Source of the DNA: Galbitalea sp036271795
GTDB lineage: Bacteria; Actinomycetota; Actinomycetes; Actinomycetales; Microbacteriaceae
Direction of reading: 5' to 3'
DNA length: 64,000 nt
NCBI GenBank assembly: GCA_036271795.1
Contig: DATAZY010000005.1
Coordinates: 32,881 to 96,880 of the forward strand
Made by a program: the position numbers and the translations under genes. Position 1 is the first letter of the stretch. Each line of letters starts with the position of its first letter. This document shows, piece by piece, positions 1 to 8,637 of the stretch. The notes below the pieces were generated by a model that was not told the DNA's origin, ran no database searches, and saw only the letters and a program-made list of their open reading frames with translations.

Positions 1-36
1 GCAAGACCTGGCTGCATGAGCGCGCCGCGCTGACCC

Positions 37-42
37 TAGACT
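37..42 (+). promoter_or_regulatory. Putative -10 hexamer upstream of the DUF2469 gene
   Basis: TAGACT sits 10 nt before the ATG at 52, which predicts transcription starting about 3 nt before the start codon. The first 51 bases hold no gene that I can identify. In many actinomycetes rnhB lies just upstream, and its 3' end could reach into this edge, but the sequence is too short to say. Confidence 0.4.
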
Positions 43-51
43 GAACTCAGG

Positions 52-375
52 ATGGAAGAAGACGAGTTCGAAGACTACGACCGCGAGGTCGAGCTGGCGC
101 TGTATCGCGAATACCGGGATGTTGTGTCCCAGTTCCGCTATGTAGTGGAGACCGAGCGTCGGTTCTACCTGGCCAACGAGGTGTCGCTGGAGCGGCGCGA
201 CACCGAGCACGACTTCTACTTCGAACTCACCATGACCGACGTCTGGGTCTGGGATGTCTACCGTTCTGATCGTTTCGTGAAGTCGGTGCGTGTGCTTACG
301 TTTAAGGACGTCAACGTCGAAGAGCTCTCCGCCAAGGAGCTCGAGCTTCCCAAGGAGCTTGCACTCGACGAATAG
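52..375 (+). CDS. DUF2469 family protein
   Basis: This is a 107-residue acidic, soluble protein beginning MEEDEFEDYDREVELALYRE. The acidic start, the YREYRDVV segment and the central RRFYLANEV motif are typical of the actinobacterial DUF2469 family, whose function is unknown. The length matches the usual family size of about 100-110 residues. There is no signal peptide or membrane segment. In related genomes it lies between rnhB and yraN, as here. The ATG start is supported by the family N-terminus and the nearby -10 hexamer. Confidence 0.9.
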   Translation: MEEDEFEDYDREVELALYREYRDVVSQFRYVVETERRFYLANEVSLERRDTEHDFYFELTMTDVWVWDVYRSDRFVKSVRVLTFKDVNVEELSAKELELPKELALDE

Positions 376-391
376 CGAAAGGAGCCGTCGC

Positions 392-1027
392 TTGCGTGAT
401 CTCGAGAATCTGGATGACCCGGGCCGGCTGCTTTTTGCGAAGACCTATCTCGCCGGGCTGGCGGGTGCTCCGCTTGGATCGCTGTCCAAGAGCGAGCTCG
501 ACTACCTCGCGTTCGTCTCACTTGTGGATGCCGGCGTCGTGTCAGTCGATGCGCCCGCCTTCGAGCTCGCGCAGCTACTCGAGGTCACACCGGCCAAGGT
601 CGGCTCGTTCGTCTATGCCTATCGGGTACGCACGCAGTCCCCGGAGAACCTGCTCGACGACCTGGCCAACGCCATCGTGATCGTGTCGCTCCCGGCCGAC
701 GGAAACGTCGTGCTGAATGTCGAGGATCGCTACTGGCGCGAGACGCTGATCTCCAAGCTGAAGGCCGTCAACGTGTACACCGACACGTCATTCAATCGGG
801 AGCGCGTCACTGTGCCGGCGGCGAAGTTCGCGCACGTCCTGACCGCCGTGTTCGGCGATCGCGCCAAGGGACTTGCAAAGAAGCTCGCGGCCGAACGGCG
901 ACACAACGCGGCCGTCGACATCCTTGAGCTGCTGGCGGGGTTGCCTGCGGCGACACTGACCGCCGGGGTGTCGACAGTCGGAACCGCGACGGTCGGCGCG
1001 CTTCTGGTGTGGGCGGGGCTGCACTAG
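392..1027 (+). CDS. Hypothetical protein with C-terminal hydrophobic tail
   Basis: I do not recognise this 211-residue protein. The TTG at 392 was chosen because AGGAG lies at 380-384, seven bases upstream; the frame stays open further upstream but there overlaps the DUF2469 gene. Residues about 40-75 (ELAQLLEVTPAKVGSFVYAY) look like a small helical or winged-helix unit. The last 34 residues are rich in Ala, Gly, Thr and Val and could form a membrane-inserting hairpin. It lies between DUF2469 and yraN, which are normally neighbours, so it is probably a lineage-specific insertion. No function is proposed. Confidence 0.65.
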   Translation: MRDLENLDDPGRLLFAKTYLAGLAGAPLGSLSKSELDYLAFVSLVDAGVVSVDAPAFELAQLLEVTPAKVGSFVYAYRVRTQSPENLLDDLANAIVIVSLPADGNVVLNVEDRYWRETLISKLKAVNVYTDTSFNRERVTVPAAKFAHVLTAVFGDRAKGLAKKLAAERRHNAAVDILELLAGLPAATLTAGVSTVGTATVGALLVWAGLH

Positions 1028-1090
1028 ACATCTACTTCACGCACCACAGCATCTTCGATGAGTTACTGACAGTCCGGTCCGGTCGAGGAT

Positions 1091-1123
1091 CCCGGCTGGC
1101 CTGAACCGGGCAGAGTCCTCTGC
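1091..1123 (+). promoter_or_regulatory. Two back-to-back inverted repeats abutting the yraN start
   Basis: CCCGG (1091-1095) pairs with CCGGG (1105-1109) across a 9-nt loop. Immediately after, GCAGAG (1110-1115) pairs with CTCTGC (1118-1123) across 2 nt, ending exactly at the ATG at 1124. No Shine-Dalgarno or clear -10 is visible between them and the ATG. They may form an operator or a translation-control element for the yraN-comM-dprA operon. This is inferred from symmetry only. Confidence 0.4.
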
Positions 1124-1480
1124 ATGGCAGCGAAGGACGAACTGGGCAGGCGGGGTGAGAAGCTCGCCGCGGAGCATCTGATCGCGTCCGGCTTCGAGAT
1201 TGTGGAGCGAAACTGGCGCTGCTCGCAGGGTGAGATCGACATCGTTGCGACGAAAGATTCGGAGCTCGTCTTCGTCGAAGTGAAGACGCGGTCTTCACTG
1301 GCCTACGGTCATCCACTCGAGGCGATCACGGTGCGCAAACTCGCACGACTGCGACGGCTCGCGGCGGCCTGGTGCGAGGCGCATCCCGGGCACCATTTCG
1401 CGATCCGCATCGACGCGATCGCGATCCTCGCGCCGACGCGTGGCCTTGTCGAGATCGAGCACCTGCAGAGGGTCTTCTGA
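1124..1480 (+). CDS. YraN family endonuclease-like protein (UPF0102)
   Basis: This 118-residue protein has the nuclease fold signature of the YraN/UPF0102 family. The N-terminal GRRGEKLAAEHL helix is followed by NWRCSQGEIDIVA and then VFVEVKTRSS, together forming a PD-(D/E)xK-like set (the Asp of GEIDIV, then Glu-x-Lys). Length matches the family. The biochemical role is unsettled; a link to DNA processing is inferred from its constant position beside comM and dprA. Its stop codon overlaps the comM start as TGATG, so the genes are probably translationally coupled. Confidence 0.9.
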   Translation: MAAKDELGRRGEKLAAEHLIASGFEIVERNWRCSQGEIDIVATKDSELVFVEVKTRSSLAYGHPLEAITVRKLARLRRLAAAWCEAHPGHHFAIRIDAIAILAPTRGLVEIEHLQRVF

Positions 1481-3018
1481 TGGCGCTTGGACGCACACGT
1501 GCCGTGGCGCTTCTCGGACTCCAGGGCGCCATCGTGGAGATCGAGGCGGACATTGCAAGCGGGCTACCAAAGTTCATCATGATCGGCCTGCCCGATGCGG
1601 CACTCAAGCAGGCCGAACACCGCGTGCACGCTGCCGCAATCAACTCCGGCTGTGAGCTGCCCACCAAGAGGTTGACCGTCAACCTCTCTCCGGCGGCGTT
1701 GCCAAAGTTCGGATCCGGCTTCGATCTCGGCATCGCATTGTCGTGTCTCGCGGCGGCAGGGGTTGTGAACAGCGAGTCGATCGAGCGCGTCGTGCACCTT
1801 GGCGAGCTGGGGCTGGATGGTCGGCTTCGTCCGATTGTTGGCATCCTTCCTGCCGTCCTTGCCCTTGCCAGGGCCGGCTTTGAGAGCGTGATGGTGCCAA
1901 CCGGGAACTCGGATGAGGCGTCGCTCGTGCCTGGCATCAGGGTCGTCGGCGTCGCATCCCTGCGAGATGCCGCGATCTGGCACGGCGCGGAGTTGGACCC
2001 TGAGCCGACGGAACCGATCTATCTCGCGTCGGCAAGCGCGAACGCTCCTGCAGAAAGTACGGACCTGGTCGACGTCATCGGCAATGCGGATGCCGTCGAG
2101 GCGATGATCGCGGCCGCCGCCGGAGGGCACCACGTTTTCCTGCTTGGTCCCCCGGGGGCTGGCAAGACCATGCTGGCGGCGCGGCTTCCCGGACTGCTTC
2201 CCGACCTCTCGGCCGAAGCAGCGATCGAGGTCAGCTCAATCCGATCGTTGGCGGGACTGCCCGTCGCGGGCACTCTGGATACCAAACCACCGTTCGAGAA
2301 TCCACATCACACGGCCTCCGCGGTATCGCTCATCGGGGGCGGCAGTGGTCTCATTCGTCCGGGTGCGGCGGCGCGCGCATCGCACGGCGTTCTCTTTCTG
2401 GATGAGGCTCCCGAATTCAACATGAACGCACTCGATGCGCTGCGGCAACCGCTCGAATCCGGCGTGATTACGATCCATCGGGCCAACGCCGTTGCTCACT
2501 TTCCCGGCTCTTTTCAGCTCGTCATGGCCGCGAATCCTTGCCCATGTGGACAGTGGGGATCCCGCGACTCCAGTTGCACGTGCGCTCCATTCGCCCGTCG
2601 TCGTTACCTGGCGCGCGTCTCGGGCCCCCTGCTCGATCGCATCGACATCCAACTGCGCGTACAACGCATCACGAGCACGCAACTTCGACTGGATGAGGGC
2701 GCCAGGCGAGTGTCGACGGCGGATGCGAGGGTGCGAGTCATCGAAGCGCGTGCCGCAGCCGATGCCCGGCTGTCTCGTACGCCCTGGACGCTCAATTCCC
2801 AGGTGCCGGGGGCATGGCTTCGGGGGGCCGAAGCGCGGCTGCCCATCTCGACCACCGCATCCATCGATCGCGCCCTTGAACGCGGCGGAATCACGATGCG
2901 CGGCTACGACCGCGTTCTGCGCCTTGGCTGGACGCTGGCCGACCTCGATGGAGCAACTACACCGACTGCCGACCACATTGGTCGCGCTCTCTACCTACGA
3001 AAGGCGATGACGACGTGA
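1480..3018 (+). CDS. comM: ComM/YifB family AAA+ ATPase (Mg-chelatase-like)
   Basis: This is a 512-residue AAA+ ATPase of the ComM/YifB family. In naturally transformable bacteria ComM is a helicase that promotes branch migration of incoming single-stranded DNA. The N-terminal Lon-like ChlI domain spans roughly residues 1-130. Walker A (GPPGAGKT) is near residue 223 and Walker B (FLDEAPEF) near 308. A cysteine cluster (CPCGQWGSRDSSCTC) is typical of the family, and the C-terminal Mg-chelatase domain is complete. The start at 1480 overlaps the yraN stop; a longer frame exists upstream but runs into yraN. The stop overlaps the dprA start. Confidence 0.94.
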   Translation: MALGRTRAVALLGLQGAIVEIEADIASGLPKFIMIGLPDAALKQAEHRVHAAAINSGCELPTKRLTVNLSPAALPKFGSGFDLGIALSCLAAAGVVNSESIERVVHLGELGLDGRLRPIVGILPAVLALARAGFESVMVPTGNSDEASLVPGIRVVGVASLRDAAIWHGAELDPEPTEPIYLASASANAPAESTDLVDVIGNADAVEAMIAAAAGGHHVFLLGPPGAGKTMLAARLPGLLPDLSAEAAIEVSSIRSLAGLPVAGTLDTKPPFENPHHTASAVSLIGGGSGLIRPGAAARASHGVLFLDEAPEFNMNALDALRQPLESGVITIHRANAVAHFPGSFQLVMAANPCPCGQWGSRDSSCTCAPFARRRYLARVSGPLLDRIDIQLRVQRITSTQLRLDEGARRVSTADARVRVIEARAAADARLSRTPWTLNSQVPGAWLRGAEARLPISTTASIDRALERGGITMRGYDRVLRLGWTLADLDGATTPTADHIGRALYLRKAMTT

Positions 3019-4307
3019 GCATGTTCGGGCTTGGCGAAGCTGAGGTGGCGACTCTGATCAGGTCAATCGCGGGCGAATCGCTCGATCGGGAGGAGATCAG
3101 AGATCGATTCGCCAGGGCGACCTGGACCGGAATCGCGGAACCCGGTGATCGAACGGCTGGGCTCGTCGTGCAGGCGCTCGGCGCCGCGGACGCACTCGAT
3201 GCCGTCGTCGCGCGCTGGCCCGCTCCTCAGTGGTCGGCCGCAATAGTTCAATCCGGGGTGGACGGTGTGCCCGAGAGCGAGTTCCAGCAGGCGATCGAAC
3301 GCTGGCAGCCCCGACTCAAGTCGGCCACCGCCCTGTTGGCTGTCCGCCAGGCGGCGCGGTACGGCTCGCGACTGCTTGTTCCGGATGTTGCCGGTTGGCC
3401 GATTGGGGTCGACGACCTGGGCCTGCACGCACCCATCGCCCTGTGGGCGCGCGGTACCGAGAATGCTCTCGACGCACTGAACGCCTCTGTTGCGGTTGTC
3501 GGAGCTCGGGCGGCCACGGGGTACGGGGAGCATGTCACGATGGAGGTCTCGGCAGGACTCGTCGATCGGGGGTTCGCGATCGTTTCGGGAGCCGCCTACG
3601 GCATCGACGGCATGGCGCACCGCGCAGCATTAGCAAGCCACGGGATGACCGTCGCATTCCTCGCGGGGGGAGTCGACCGGTTCTACCCGGCCGGTCATGA
3701 CGCCCTCCTGACCAGGATGGTCGAGGAGGGCGCAATCATCTCGGAACTCCCATGCGGTCAACCACCGACCAAGTGGCGGTTTCTGCAGCGCAATCGGCTC
3801 ATCGCTGCGGCGAGCCAGGCGACGGTGGTTATTGAGGCGGGATGGCGTTCGGGATCGCTGAACACGGCCGGTCACGCGGCGCAGATGGGTCGACCTGTCG
3901 GCGCGGTTCCGGGACCCGTCACGAGCGCGGCCTCTTCCGGATGCCACCGCCTGATCCGCGACTACGACGCGACGCTTGTGACGAACGCCGACGAAATCGC
4001 GGAATTAGTCGGCACTCCGCCACACCCGCCGCGCTCCCAGACCGAGACGGGCGCTGCGTCGGAACAGGCGGGAAGCGAGACCGCGCATCGCTCCCGTCCG
4101 GCGGAAGAAACCCGCCTCCTCGACGCGATCAGTCAGACCTCACCGCGTGAGGTCAAGGACATCGCGGCTCGCGCGGGACTTTCGCTTGCCGCCGTTCAGT
4201 CCCTCCTCGGCGCCCTCGAGTTGGAGGAGCTGGTCACAGAACGCGAGCGCGGCTGGGTCAAGACGAAACCGAAGGACCCGACCAAGCCGCCGCCGCCGCT
4301 CGCATGA
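3015..4307 (+). CDS. dprA: DNA processing protein DprA
   Basis: This 430-residue protein is DprA, which loads RecA on single-stranded DNA during transformation and is widely kept in bacteria not known to be competent. The Rossmann-like core begins near residue 159 (VAVVGARAATGYGE) and contains SGAAYGIDGMAHRAAL and the RNRLIAAAS motif typical of the family. The extended N-terminal region resembles a SAM/HhH segment. Residues about 365-420 form a winged helix (REVKDIAARAGLSLAAVQSLL). The GTG start overlaps the comM stop as GTGA. A proline-rich tail ends the protein. Confidence 0.94.
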   Translation: MSMFGLGEAEVATLIRSIAGESLDREEIRDRFARATWTGIAEPGDRTAGLVVQALGAADALDAVVARWPAPQWSAAIVQSGVDGVPESEFQQAIERWQPRLKSATALLAVRQAARYGSRLLVPDVAGWPIGVDDLGLHAPIALWARGTENALDALNASVAVVGARAATGYGEHVTMEVSAGLVDRGFAIVSGAAYGIDGMAHRAALASHGMTVAFLAGGVDRFYPAGHDALLTRMVEEGAIISELPCGQPPTKWRFLQRNRLIAAASQATVVIEAGWRSGSLNTAGHAAQMGRPVGAVPGPVTSAASSGCHRLIRDYDATLVTNADEIAELVGTPPHPPRSQTETGAASEQAGSETAHRSRPAEETRLLDAISQTSPREVKDIAARAGLSLAAVQSLLGALELEELVTERERGWVKTKPKDPTKPPPPLA

Positions 4308-4347
4308 TCCCGTTCGACATACCACGACTCTTTCCGTGCGCGGGCGC

Positions 4348-5067
4348 TCAATCGAGCACGTGCCTGAGATAGCGAGCGGGGTCTTCCAGGTACCGTTTCC
4401 AATGTTGGACCAGCTCAAGTTCGCCCCATTCTGTTCGGTGCAGACCGTCTTCCGTTAGTTCCAGAATGTCAGCGCCTGGCATGGAGGCTAGTAGCGGAGA
4501 GTGGGTGGCGCAGATGACTTGACCGCCTTGCTTTACCACTCGGTCCATCGCAGCCATCAGGCTCAAACAGGCGGTAAATGACAGCGCGGCCTCAGGCTCG
4601 TCGAGAAGATAGAGCCCTTTCGCCGAGAACCAGTCGTTGAAAGCCTGTAGGTAGCTTTCGCCATGGCTAACGGCTGTATAGCCCTCGCCGTATCCAAGTC
4701 GTTGGAAGACGTCGAGCGCTGTCTCGGAGCGGAGGAAAAACCCCTTTGCTTTCGTCTTCACCATTGCAGAACCGTCGACTCCCCTCTCGAGCCGAATGGA
4801 TTCTCCGAGCGTTGACTTCGCCAACTCGGACGAGTACTTTCGACCACTTTGACCGCCGCGAACGTCCACTCCCCACGCCTCCGCGACCGCTTCGACGATC
4901 GTCGACTTGCCGCTGCCGTTTTCGCCGACAAGGAAAGTGACCGGGCCGCTGAGCCAGACCCCTTCACCGACCAGGTCGTCTACCGCCGGGATCGACCATG
5001 GCCAAATTGACGGCGCCATGACCAACGCCTTCGGCACATAAATGCGCTCTACGATCATGCGGTTCAC
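4348..5067 (-). CDS. Orphan ABC-type ATPase (AAA_21-like predicted ATPase)
   Basis: This 239-residue protein is a single complete ABC-type nucleotide-binding domain: Walker A GENGSGKST (residues 48-56), signature SHGES (134-138), Walker B LYLLDEPEAAL (152-162) and switch histidine ATHS (187-190). No membrane partner is adjacent, so it is not an obvious transporter subunit. Similar stand-alone ATPases (COG3910-like) have no firm function, and some relatives work in defence systems. The start is uncertain between GTG 5067 and ATG 5058, and neither has a clear ribosome site. Its base composition looks more AT-rich than its neighbours, suggesting acquisition. Confidence 0.8.
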   Translation of the reverse strand: MNRMIVERIYVPKALVMAPSIWPWSIPAVDDLVGEGVWLSGPVTFLVGENGSGKSTIVEAVAEAWGVDVRGGQSGRKYSSELAKSTLGESIRLERGVDGSAMVKTKAKGFFLRSETALDVFQRLGYGEGYTAVSHGESYLQAFNDWFSAKGLYLLDEPEAALSFTACLSLMAAMDRVVKQGGQVICATHSPLLASMPGADILELTEDGLHRTEWGELELVQHWKRYLEDPARYLRHVLD

Positions 5068-5115
5068 TTTGTCACACGCCGGGCACAGTGGTGCCCGCTT
5101 GTGCGAGCCGGCCCG

Positions 5116-5688
5116 CTAGTGGAAGGTTTCCCCTCGCGCCAGCATCTCCACAAAGGCCGCGATCCGGGCATCCCGCGTCTCCTGCTTTTTGGCGCTCTGG
5201 ATCCGGTAGTAGAGGGCATACCGGTTTGCCGCGTTCAGGGTTGTGAAGAACCTCTTCGCCGCCTTGTTCTTATCGAGCGCCGCGAGAAACTCGGGCGAAG
5301 CCGTTGACCCGCGCTGGCCCTCATAGGCGCGCTCCCAGCGTCCGTCGGCCTTCGCGGTGTCCACCTGGGCGAGGCCGGCCGGGTGCATCGTGCCCGCCTC
5401 GATCAGGGCCGCGGCCCGCTCGACGTTCCGCCTCGACCAGACGCTCTGCGGCCGACGACGCGAGAACGTCTGGAGATAGAACTCGGCGTCGAAAGACCCC
5501 TTTGGCCCGTCGATCCAGCCGAACTGCAGGGCGACACCGACGGCATCGTCATAGGAAACGGTGGGCACAGACGACCCGCGCTTCGCGATCTTCATCCGAA
5601 TTCCCGGGTGCGCGTCCTGATTTTTGGCAAGCCAATCGGCGAACGCCGAAACGTCCGCAAATTGCATGATTTCTCGTTCGAGCGCCAT
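5116..5688 (-). CDS. YdeI/OmpD-associated family protein
   Basis: This 190-residue soluble protein has the YdeI family pattern: IRMKIAKRGSSVPTVSYDDA, then ALQFGWIDGPKGSFDAEFYL, the RRRPQSVWSRRN block, and a C-terminal TLNAANRYALYYRIQSAKK followed by a helix ending MLARGETFH. The family is annotated as bacteriocin-protection or OmpD-associated in E. coli, but the biochemical role is not known, and OmpD does not exist in Gram-positive bacteria. It is transcribed in the same direction as the ATPase downstream with about 48 nt between them. The start is the ATG that gives a normal family N-terminus. Confidence 0.85.
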   Translation of the reverse strand: MALEREIMQFADVSAFADWLAKNQDAHPGIRMKIAKRGSSVPTVSYDDAVGVALQFGWIDGPKGSFDAEFYLQTFSRRRPQSVWSRRNVERAAALIEAGTMHPAGLAQVDTAKADGRWERAYEGQRGSTASPEFLAALDKNKAAKRFFTTLNAANRYALYYRIQSAKKQETRDARIAAFVEMLARGETFH

Positions 5689-5751
5689 TACATTCCCAGG
5701 TAGTCGCGTTCTGTTCCCCCCACATTAGGTGATGCGTCCCCCACGCGGGCC

Positions 5752-5757
5752 TATTCT
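5752..5757 (+). promoter_or_regulatory. -10 hexamer, leaderless promoter of the metallophosphoesterase gene
   Basis: TATTCT lies exactly 12 nt before the GTG at 5764, so transcription is predicted to begin at the start codon itself. No Shine-Dalgarno is present. Confidence 0.55.
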
Positions 5758-5763
5758 GATCCG

Positions 5764-6687
5764 GTGACCCAACTCGGCCAGCATCCCGACCCGCTTCACA
5801 CGATCGCCCACATCAGCGATACACACTTCCTTGCCGAGGGCGCGCTGCTCTATGGCTCCGTCACGACGGAGAAGAATCTGCGTCGCGCGCTTGGGCAACT
5901 GATGAAATCCGGTGTTCATCCTCAGGCGATCGTTTTCACCGGTGACCTCGCCGATCTTGGTGAACCGGACGCTTATAAACGTCTCCGCGCGATCGTCGAA
6001 CCGGTCGCGAACGAGCTCGGAGCGGAAGTCATCTGGGTCATGGGAAACCACGACGAACGACTCCAGTACTCGAAAGAACTATTCGATGTCGAAGGATCCG
6101 AGGCACCGCAGGACCGCGTCTATGACATCGATGGCCTGAGAATCATCTCGCTCGACACGACTGTGCCCGGCTACCACCACGGTGAGCTCGAAACCGCGCA
6201 GTTGGAGTGGCTCGCCAGCATCCTTTCCAACCCAGCACCGCACGGCACGCTGATCGCCGTGCATCATCCACCCATTCCGGAACCGCTGCTCTGGGCGATG
6301 GCGATGCTCGAACTTGAGGGCCAGGATGCCCTTGCCGATGTCGTGCGCGGCACCGATGTCATCGGCATCCTCGGTGGTCACCTGCACTACACGACACACA
6401 GCCTGTTCGCGGGCATCCCTGTCTCGGTCGCCGCCGCTACCTGCTACACGATGGACCTCGCGGACGGCGCCAAGCTGCTCTCCGGCGTGAATGCCAACCA
6501 GGCCTTCAACATCGTGAGCGTCTACGAGTCGCAGGTCGTACACACCGTTATCCCCTTGCTGTCCGCAACCGAGGTCACTGGTTTCCCTGCCGAGAACCGC
6601 ACTCTCATTGAAGCAATGTCGCCGGATGAACGTCGCGCAATGTTCTCCAAGAAAGACTCGCCATTCAACCGCGGTGAGGTGCGGTAA
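5764..6687 (+). CDS. Metallophosphoesterase, CpdA/Icc-like
   Basis: This 307-residue calcineurin-like phosphoesterase has a dinuclear metal site set out as HISDTH (16-21), FTGDLAD, VMGNHDE, VHHPP and GGHLHY. The order and length fit the class III cyclic-nucleotide phosphodiesterase (CpdA/Icc) group. Substrate could be cAMP or another phosphodiester and cannot be settled from sequence. There is no signal peptide, so it is probably cytoplasmic. The GTG start agrees with the leaderless promoter just upstream. It is followed 35 nt later by a thioesterase gene with its own promoter. Confidence 0.88.
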   Translation: MTQLGQHPDPLHTIAHISDTHFLAEGALLYGSVTTEKNLRRALGQLMKSGVHPQAIVFTGDLADLGEPDAYKRLRAIVEPVANELGAEVIWVMGNHDERLQYSKELFDVEGSEAPQDRVYDIDGLRIISLDTTVPGYHHGELETAQLEWLASILSNPAPHGTLIAVHHPPIPEPLLWAMAMLELEGQDALADVVRGTDVIGILGGHLHYTTHSLFAGIPVSVAAATCYTMDLADGAKLLSGVNANQAFNIVSVYESQVVHTVIPLLSATEVTGFPAENRTLIEAMSPDERRAMFSKKDSPFNRGEVR

Positions 6688-6710
6688 CCGGAAGCCCGGC
6701 CACTCCGGGT

Positions 6711-6716
6711 TACAGT
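6711..6716 (+). promoter_or_regulatory. -10 hexamer, leaderless promoter of the thioesterase gene
   Basis: TACAGT is exactly 12 nt before GTG 6723. This spacing favours GTG 6723 over the in-frame TTG at 6720. Confidence 0.5.
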
Positions 6717-6722
6717 GAATTG

Positions 6723-7145
6723 GTGAGTGACGCGGAGACTTCGGATTTTCAGTTAGCGCTAGAGACGTTCAATTCCCAACCATTTACGGGGCTGATGAGT
6801 GCGAGCCTGAAGGAGTTCGGCGCTGGAGTTGCCATCATCGAGGTGCCACATCGCCCCGAACTGCTGCAGCAACACGGCTTCCTGCACGGCGGCGTTATCG
6901 CCTACGCGATCGACAACGCGATCACGTTCGCGGCAGGAACAGTTCTCGGGACGAGCATCCTGACAGCCGGGATCAGCATTGTCTATCTGAGACCTGCGGG
7001 CGCATCAATCACGGCAATCGCGACCGTCGTCGGTTCCACCCGGCGGCAAGCCGTCGTCAACTGCGAGGTTCATTCGACCAACGACCACGGCAAGGATGTT
7101 CTCGTAGCCACGGGGCAGGGCACCGCGACTCTCATCGACCGCTAG
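6723..7145 (+). CDS. PaaI family hotdog thioesterase
   Basis: This 140-residue protein is a hotdog-fold acyl-CoA thioesterase of the PaaI/YdiI type. The motif LLQQHGFLHGGVIAYAIDNA carries the HGG turn that opens the hotdog helix. It is followed by the usual beta strands (TAGISIVYLRPAG, TAIATVVGSTRRQAVVNCEV). Such enzymes hydrolyse aromatic or medium-chain acyl-CoA thioesters; the substrate here is unknown. It ends 15 nt from the end of the convergent SDR gene. Confidence 0.88.
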   Translation: MSDAETSDFQLALETFNSQPFTGLMSASLKEFGAGVAIIEVPHRPELLQQHGFLHGGVIAYAIDNAITFAAGTVLGTSILTAGISIVYLRPAGASITAIATVVGSTRRQAVVNCEVHSTNDHGKDVLVATGQGTATLIDR

Positions 7146-7160
7146 TCTCGCGGGCTGCGA

Positions 7161-7886
7161 CTACAGCCCACCGGCGACGCGGATGACCGTGCCACTCGTG
7201 TAGGACGCATCCTCGGACAGGAGCCACGACACTGCGCCCGCGATTTCGGCCGGTTGCGCCGCGCGTCCGAGCGGGATCGTCGAAGCCAACTTGGCGGGGC
7301 GATCGGGATCGAGGTGGAAGTCCGACCAGACGGTTCCCGGCGCGACTGCGTTGACACGGATGCCCGACGGTGCGAGTTCCTTCGCCAAGCCCACCGTCAT
7401 CGCATCGACTGCCGCCTTGGCAGCGGCGTAGTGAACGTAGACACCCGGGCTCCCCATCGTCGCTGCCGCTGAAGAGATATTGACGATGGCTCCACCTGTG
7501 GGCATTGATCGGATTGCCCGTCGGGCGCACAGCAGGTAGCCGTACAGGTTGACGTCGAGAGCCCGGTGCAATTCATCGGCGTCGGCGTCTGCGAGGTTTC
7601 CGACCGGTCCGCTGATCGCGGCGTTGTTCACAAAACCTGTTAGCGCGCCAAATTCGTCGGCTACGCGAAAGAAATCTTCGACGGATTCCGGACTAGCCGT
7701 GTCAACCTGGACGGCAATCGCCCGTCGTCCGGCGTCCATCGCGATCCCCACCACGGACTTGGCCGCAGCCGAGTTTTCCCGATAGCCGACTACCAGGTCG
7801 TGGCCATCGTCGGCGAGACGCGCGCAGATAGCCGCACCGATTCCGCGGCTTCCACCCGTCACCACAGTCAAATTCGTCCCAGCCAT
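7161..7886 (-). CDS. Short-chain dehydrogenase/reductase (SDR family)
   Basis: This is a 241-residue classical SDR oxidoreductase. It shows TGGSRGIG near the N-terminus (nucleotide binding), FVNNAAISG, the catalytic serine region INISSAA and the YVHYAAAKAAVDAM catalytic Tyr-x3-Lys motif. Length and layout match 3-ketoacyl-ACP-reductase-like or sugar/steroid reductases; the exact substrate is unknown. The ATG at 7886 is supported by AAAGG about 8 nt upstream. The gene lies between convergent paaI-like and codirectional GntR genes. Confidence 0.9.
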   Translation of the reverse strand: MAGTNLTVVTGGSRGIGAAICARLADDGHDLVVGYRENSAAAKSVVGIAMDAGRRAIAVQVDTASPESVEDFFRVADEFGALTGFVNNAAISGPVGNLADADADELHRALDVNLYGYLLCARRAIRSMPTGGAIVNISSAAATMGSPGVYVHYAAAKAAVDAMTVGLAKELAPSGIRVNAVAPGTVWSDFHLDPDRPAKLASTIPLGRAAQPAEIAGAVSWLLSEDASYTSGTVIRVAGGL

Positions 7887-7951
7887 CTGTCGCCTTTCGA
7901 GTGAGTAGCCTGTGTGCCCAACACTAGGAGAGGTACTTATCGTCAGCTTCG

Positions 7952-8608
7952 CTAGTCGAGGGCGATTCCGTTCGCGCGAAGTCGCAGTCGATCGTCGGAC
8001 ACCGAGTCCGTAAGCCGACTTCCGGTTCCGCGGAGGTGCTCGAGCATGGCAAGTTCCGCACCGTCGGAGTCGCCCGCGACGAGTGCGTTTGCGATCGATG
8101 AGTGTTCGCGGTTGACGCGATCGCGCGACTCAGCCGACTGGACCTCGAGCCAGCGCGTTCGATAAAGGCGCGTGAGCACGCTCTTCATTGCGTGGATAAG
8201 AAATGTGTTATCCGAAAGTCGGGCCAGTTCGAGGTGGAAACTGGTCCCGGCATCGAGGCTGTGTTCCGGAGTCTCGCCACCATCAACCGAGCCTGCGAGC
8301 TCGACCAGCGCCTCGAGGTCGGTCCTGGGAGCGCGCAACATTGCGAGGCGTGCCGCCGCCGACTCGAGGATTTCACGGTATTCGTAGAGCGCGCGAATCT
8401 CGTCGAGGTTCAGCGGTGCGACGATCCAATTCTTGCCATCCCGCTCAACGAGTCCCTCGGATTCCAGGCGCATGAGAGCCGCCCGAATCGGGGTGCGTGA
8501 CGCTCCGAGCTCAGGCTCGAGGCCCCGTTCGCTGAGCCGCTGGCCCGGCGTCAGGTCGAGACTGAGGATGGCGGCCCGCAAGCGGCTGTGCAAGCCGTGG
8601 TCTGTCAT
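7952..8608 (-). CDS. GntR family transcriptional regulator (FCD domain)
   Basis: This 218-residue regulator has an N-terminal winged helix (residues about 5-70, including GQRLSERGLEPELGASRTPIR) and a C-terminal all-helical FCD ligand domain (about 80-205), as in FadR/VanR-type GntR proteins. The frame stays open far upstream, but that part is antisense to the MFS gene. ATG 8608 is supported by AAGGA about 8 nt upstream and by the normal family N-terminus. It is divergent from the MFS transporter gene and probably represses it through the palindromes at 8638-8660. Confidence 0.9.
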   Translation of the reverse strand: MTDHGLHSRLRAAILSLDLTPGQRLSERGLEPELGASRTPIRAALMRLESEGLVERDGKNWIVAPLNLDEIRALYEYREILESAAARLAMLRAPRTDLEALVELAGSVDGGETPEHSLDAGTSFHLELARLSDNTFLIHAMKSVLTRLYRTRWLEVQSAESRDRVNREHSSIANALVAGDSDGAELAMLEHLRGTGSRLTDSVSDDRLRLRANGIALD

Positions 8609-8637
8609 CCGCTGGTTCCTTCTTGTCGGAGAGTGCG

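Noticed and set aside
1..51. Possible 3' end of rnhB at the left edge
   Set aside because: Gene order makes it likely nearby, but too few codons are present to identify it.
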